Source of the DNA: Actinotalea sp. JY-7876
GTDB taxonomy: Bacteria; Actinomycetota; Actinomycetes; Actinomycetales; Cellulomonadaceae
Assembly: GCF_014042015.1 (NCBI RefSeq)
Contig: NZ_CP059493.1
Span: forward strand, 2,480,001-2,544,000
Length of the DNA: 64,000 nt
Direction of reading: 5' to 3'
In this document: positions 60,832 through 64,000 of the stretch, one piece after another
Numbering within the stretch: the first letter of the stretch is position 1
How the letters are laid out: every line of letters starts with the position of its first letter
Made by a program: the position numbers and the translations under genes
The notes under the pieces: generated by a model
Database searches by the model: none
Told to the model about the DNA's origin: nothing
The model's input: only the letters and a program-made list of their open reading frames with translations

Positions 60832-61841
60832 CCCGGGCCACGGTCCTGATGCTGGCGTACGGCGCCGAGGAGTACCTGCACGACGCCGTCGCCGCGGTGC
60901 TCGCGTCGCAGGGCGTCGAGCTCGAGGTCCTCCTCGTCGACAACGGCTGCACGTCCGACGCCGTGCGCACCCTGCCGACCGACCCGCGCCTGCGCGTGCT
61001 GACCCCCGAGCGCAACCTCGGGTTCACGGGCGGCATGAACCACGCCGCCCGGCACGCGCCGGCCGGCCCGCTCGTGCTCGTCAACAGCGACGCCGTCGTC
61101 GCGCCCGACGCGATCGCCGCGCTGCTGGAGGCGCTCGCCGAGCCCGGGGTGGGCATCGCGGGGGCGTGCGTCGTCCTCGCGGACCGGCCCGACGTGGTGA
61201 ACTCGGCCGGCAACCCGCTGCACGTCCTCGGCCTGTGCTGGGCGGGCGGGCTCGGTGACCCGGTCGAGCAGCACGCGGTCCCCCGGCCGGTGGCGTCCGC
61301 GAGCGGCGCGTGCCTCGCGGTCGACCGGTCGCTGTGGGAGGAGCTCGGCGGGTTCCCGCCCGAGTTCTTCGCCTACATGGAGGACCTCGAGCTGAGCTGG
61401 CGCACGTGGCAGCACGGGCGCACGGTCCGGTACGTGCCCCAGGCTCGCGCCGCGCACCACTACGACTTCGGCAGGTCGCCGCTCAAGATGTACCTCCTCG
61501 AGCGCAACCGCCTGCTCTTCGTGCTCACCGCCTACGGCGCGCGCACTCTGGCGCTGCTCGCCCTGCCGCTGCTCGCGTTCGAGGTGGCGCTGCTGGCGGT
61601 CGCGGTCGCCCAGGGCTGGGGGCGGCAGAAGCTGCGGGGCTGGCGCTGGCTGGTGACCCACCCCCGCACCGTCGCCCGACGCCGCCGCCTGGTCCAGTCG
61701 TCCCGGACCGTGCCCGACCGCGACCTCGTCCACCTGATGACCGTCACGTTCGACTCCTCCCAGATGCCGCTGCCGCCCGCCGCGGCCCCGGCCGAGGCCG
61801 CGCTGGCGCTGTGGTGGCGGCTCGTGCGGAGGTGGGTGTGA
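60828..61841 (+). CDS. GT2 glycosyltransferase
   Basis: The 337-residue GT2 protein has ATVLMLAYGAEEYLHDAVAAVLA, LEVLLVDNGC, RNLGFTGGMNHAARHA, LVLVNSDAVVAPDA (metal site), GGFPPEFFAYMEDLELSWRTW and a C-terminal hydrophobic segment (LALLALPLLAFEVALLAVAVA). The family resembles cell-wall rhamnosyl/galactofuranosyl-type transferases; sugar and acceptor are not determined. It overlaps neighbours by 4 bp on both sides. Confidence 0.87.
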   Translation: MTRATVLMLAYGAEEYLHDAVAAVLASQGVELEVLLVDNGCTSDAVRTLPTDPRLRVLTPERNLGFTGGMNHAARHAPAGPLVLVNSDAVVAPDAIAALLEALAEPGVGIAGACVVLADRPDVVNSAGNPLHVLGLCWAGGLGDPVEQHAVPRPVASASGACLAVDRSLWEELGGFPPEFFAYMEDLELSWRTWQHGRTVRYVPQARAAHHYDFGRSPLKMYLLERNRLLFVLTAYGARTLALLALPLLAFEVALLAVAVAQGWGRQKLRGWRWLVTHPRTVARRRRLVQSSRTVPDRDLVHLMTVTFDSSQMPLPPAAAPAEAALALWWRLVRRWV

Positions 61842-62734
61842 GCACCGGCGCCGTCGACCCGCAGCGGGTGGTGGTCGCCGTGGTGACCGCCTTCCGGCCC
61901 GACGAGCGCCTCGCGGAGGTCGTGCGCAGCGCCGCGGACCAGTGCGACCGCGTGCTCGTCGTCGACAACACGCCCACGGGCGAGCCCGGGGCGCAGGACC
62001 GGATCGGCGACATCGCCGGCGTCCAGGTCGAGCGCAGCGGCCGCAACCTCGGGCTCGCCGGCGCGCTCAACCTCGGGTCCGGCCTGAGCCGAGACGCCTG
62101 GGCGCTGCTGCTGCTCGACCAGGACTCCGCCCTGCCCGCGGGCGCGGTGGCCGCCCTGGCGCGGCACCTCGAGCGCGAGCCCGCCATCGGGGTCGCCACG
62201 CCGGTGCCCTGGGACGCCGGCGCGGGCCGGTACCTGGACCCCCGTGCGGCCCGACGCCCCGAGCTGGCGGACCTGGTCGTCGCGATCACGTCCGGCATGC
62301 TCGTGCGCCGCACGGTGCTCGACGCGGTCGGACCGTTCCGCGAGGACTTCTTCGTGGACGCGATCGACCAGGACTTCTGCCTGCGCGTGCGGCGCGCGGG
62401 CTTCCGCGTGGTGCAGGACCGGACCGTCCCGCTGCCGCACAGCCTGGGCGAGACGCGCTGGCGCGGCTGGGGACCGCTGCGCCTGCGCTCGACGCAGCAC
62501 CCGACGTGGCGGCTGTACTGGGCCGCGCGCAACGCCGTGGTGCTCGCGCGGGAGAACTGGCGGCGCGAGCCCGTGTGGGTCGCCACGTCCCTCGCGCTCC
62601 TCGGGTACGTCGCCCTGACCGTCCTGCTGTTCGAGCCACCGCGCGCCGCGCGGCTGCGTGCCATGGCGCACGGCCTCGCGGACGGCTGGGCGGGCCGCAC
62701 GGACCCGGCGCAGCGGCCCGGGGGCGCGGCGTGA
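61838..62734 (+). CDS. GT2 glycosyltransferase, rhamnosyltransferase-like
   Basis: The 298-residue enzyme has VVVAVVTAFRPDERLAEVV, CDRVLVVDNTPTG, GRNLGLAGALNLG, LLLLDQDSALPAGAV (metal site) and FFVDAIDQDFCLRVRRAGFRV, with one late hydrophobic segment near 255-275. It is similar in plan to the 59848 gene and is probably a second rhamnosyltransferase of the same polymer. GTG 61838 has GGAGG upstream and overlaps the previous stop; its stop overlaps the flippase start. Confidence 0.87.
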   Translation: MSTGAVDPQRVVVAVVTAFRPDERLAEVVRSAADQCDRVLVVDNTPTGEPGAQDRIGDIAGVQVERSGRNLGLAGALNLGSGLSRDAWALLLLDQDSALPAGAVAALARHLEREPAIGVATPVPWDAGAGRYLDPRAARRPELADLVVAITSGMLVRRTVLDAVGPFREDFFVDAIDQDFCLRVRRAGFRVVQDRTVPLPHSLGETRWRGWGPLRLRSTQHPTWRLYWAARNAVVLARENWRREPVWVATSLALLGYVALTVLLFEPPRAARLRAMAHGLADGWAGRTDPAQRPGGAA

Positions 62735-64000
62735 GCGCGTCCGGCCCCGGCCCGGATCCCGTGCCGGAGGGTGCTGCGGCGCCCTCGCCCGCGGGAGCCG
62801 GCAGCTACCGGCGCGACGCCCTGCTCGCCGGGGTCTCCCGGATGGCGCCGCTGGGGGTCCAGCTGGCCGCGACCCCGCTCGTGCTGGCGTCCCTCGGTGA
62901 GGGCTCCTTCGCGGCGTGGGCGCTGATGATGACCACGATCAACCTGCTCCTCACGGCCGACCTGGGCGTCGTCGGCATCATGCAGCGGTACCACGGCGTG
63001 GCCCTCGGCCGCGGCGACAGCGCCCTCGGCGGCCGGATCACGGCATCGGTCCTGCTCATGCTCGGCGCCCTCCTCGTCCTGGTCACGCTCGCCGGGCCCC
63101 TGATCGCGGACGGCGTGCTCGCCGTCGTCGACTTCCCGCCCGACGTGCGGGACCAGGCGCGGCTGCTGTTCCGCCACGCCGGGACCCTGGCCGTGCTGCA
63201 GCTGCTCGCCCTGGCCCTGAGCAGCTACCTCGCAGCGCACAGCCGGTTCCTCGCCGTCGCCGGGCTGAGCATCGGGGCGCGTGCCGTGCTGGCGCTCGGC
63301 ATCGCCGTGGCGCTGCTGGGCGACCACGGCCTGCCCGGGCTGCTGCTCGCCTCCTACGCGGACGCCGTCGTCGCCGTCCTCCTGGGCCTGTGGCTGTGCC
63401 GGCACCACCTGCGTCACGACGTCCGCCGACCCACGGACCGCGCCGAGACGAGCGACCTGTGGGCCTACGCGTGGCGCAACCAGGCGAGCGCCCTGGGCTT
63501 CGTCGCCCAGCGCGAGCTCGACGTGGTCCTGGCCGGGATCCTGCTGCCGACCGCGGCCCTGGCCAGCATGTCGGCCGCGGCGCCGCTCACCGCGGCCGTC
63601 TGCCTCGCGCCGTCCGTCCTGCTCACGCCCCTCTTCACCCGGCTCAGCGTCCAGGCGGGTGCCGACCCCGCCGGGCTTCCGCGCGCGGCGGCCGACGCCG
63701 AGCGCGCGTGGTTCGCCCTCGCGCTGCCCTTCGGCGCCGTGGTGCTCGCGGTGCTCCCGTTCGCCGCGGCCGCCTGGCTCGGGCCCGAGCTCGTCGACGT
63801 CACCGAGGTGACCGCGCTCCTCGCGGCGGGCTTCCTGCTGACGCTGGTCACATCCGTCCGCGCGATCCTCGTGCGGGCCGCCGGGAGGCCCGGCCTCGAG
63901 TCGCGCTCCTACGCCGTGTACGCCGTGGTCAAGATCGCGGCCGGCTGGGCTCTCGCCATGACCTTCGGCCTCCTGGGCCTGGCGGCGGCCGGCGTGCTCG
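62731..64000 (+). CDS. Polysaccharide flippase (Wzx/MOP type), cut by window edge
   Basis: The visible 423 codons encode a protein with a Pro/Ala-rich N terminus and about 11 transmembrane helices (SRMAPLGVQLAATPLVLASLGEGSFAAWALMMTTINLLLTADLGVVG, then LWAYAWRNQASALGFVAQRELDVVLAG). The pattern is that of MOP-family flippases for lipid-linked glycans. The GTGA overlap with the preceding glycosyltransferase gene places it in the rmlC-led unit. The C-terminal end lies beyond base 64000. Confidence 0.85.
   Translation, partial: MSASGPGPDPVPEGAAAPSPAGAGSYRRDALLAGVSRMAPLGVQLAATPLVLASLGEGSFAAWALMMTTINLLLTADLGVVGIMQRYHGVALGRGDSALGGRITASVLLMLGALLVLVTLAGPLIADGVLAVVDFPPDVRDQARLLFRHAGTLAVLQLLALALSSYLAAHSRFLAVAGLSIGARAVLALGIAVALLGDHGLPGLLLASYADAVVAVLLGLWLCRHHLRHDVRRPTDRAETSDLWAYAWRNQASALGFVAQRELDVVLAGILLPTAALASMSAAAPLTAAVCLAPSVLLTPLFTRLSVQAGADPAGLPRAAADAERAWFALALPFGAVVLAVLPFAAAAWLGPELVDVTEVTALLAAGFLLTLVTSVRAILVRAAGRPGLESRSYAVYAVVKIAAGWALAMTFGLLGLAAAGVL

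Overview
This window is very GC-rich bacterial DNA with dense coding, many GTG starts and many 1-8 bp gene overlaps. Actinobacterial signature genes (mtrA-mtrB-lpqB, whiB, DUF3499, TIGR03089, wbbL-type rhamnosyltransferase, a DUF222-HNH gene of the 13E12 type with a LexA box) point to a high-GC actinomycete, most likely a Micrococcales/Cellulomonadaceae-like organism. That placement is inferred from gene content and synteny, not from a database search. No rRNA, tRNA, IS element, prophage or CRISPR array was seen.

Layout. 1-7.9 kb (minus strand): the start of secA, an AlkX/YcaQ-like DNA glycosylase gene, the long-form ribosome hibernation factor hpf with a structured leader, a comF-type phosphoribosyltransferase gene, then lpqB-mtrB-mtrA. 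8-13.6 kb (plus): a five-gene unit with a QPGYG-repeat membrane protein, DUF4129, DUF4350, a MoxR ATPase and DUF58, a set commonly linked to envelope or large-complex assembly. 13.6-15.1 kb: an SOS-box-controlled DUF222-HNH gene inserted before the usual SpoIIM-like/RDD pair (15.3-17.2 kb). 17.2-26.9 kb: a RibD/DHFR-like reductase, ahcY, a glycine-betaine-type ABC importer (proV-proW-proX), a Trm112-like protein, phosphomannomutase, a DUF3499 pair, a degenerate metallopeptidase-family protein and a WbbL-type glycosyltransferase. 26.9-34.5 kb: a DUF5719 protein, a 1117-residue glycosyltransferase/membrane protein, whiB, TIGR03089 and manA.

34.6-64 kb is almost entirely surface-glycan biosynthesis in short, alternating transcription units: an FkbM methyltransferase, rmlA, a DUF2142/DUF2304/GT2 set, an unrecognised protein, a wecE-wecD-like pair predicting dTDP-Fuc4NAc, a three-gene GtrA/GtrB/GT-C-like module, a flippase with pseC-pseB, an SpsF-type cytidylyltransferase with a PseG-acetyltransferase fusion, pseI, rmlD, a 1589-residue secreted repeat protein, rmlC, three GT2 enzymes and a second flippase cut by the window edge.

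How the genes fit together. PMM and ManA supply mannose-6-P/mannose-1-P. RmlA, RmlD and RmlC make dTDP-L-rhamnose except for RmlB, which is not in the window. WecE and the WecD-like enzyme would divert the shared dTDP-4-keto-6-deoxyglucose to dTDP-Fuc4NAc. PseB, PseC, PseG-PseH, PseI and the cytidylyltransferase form a complete predicted CMP-pseudaminic acid route. The many GT2 enzymes and two flippases would assemble and export more than one polymer. Several genes carry a TANNNT -10 motif ending 6-10 nt before the start codon, which predicts leaderless mRNAs.
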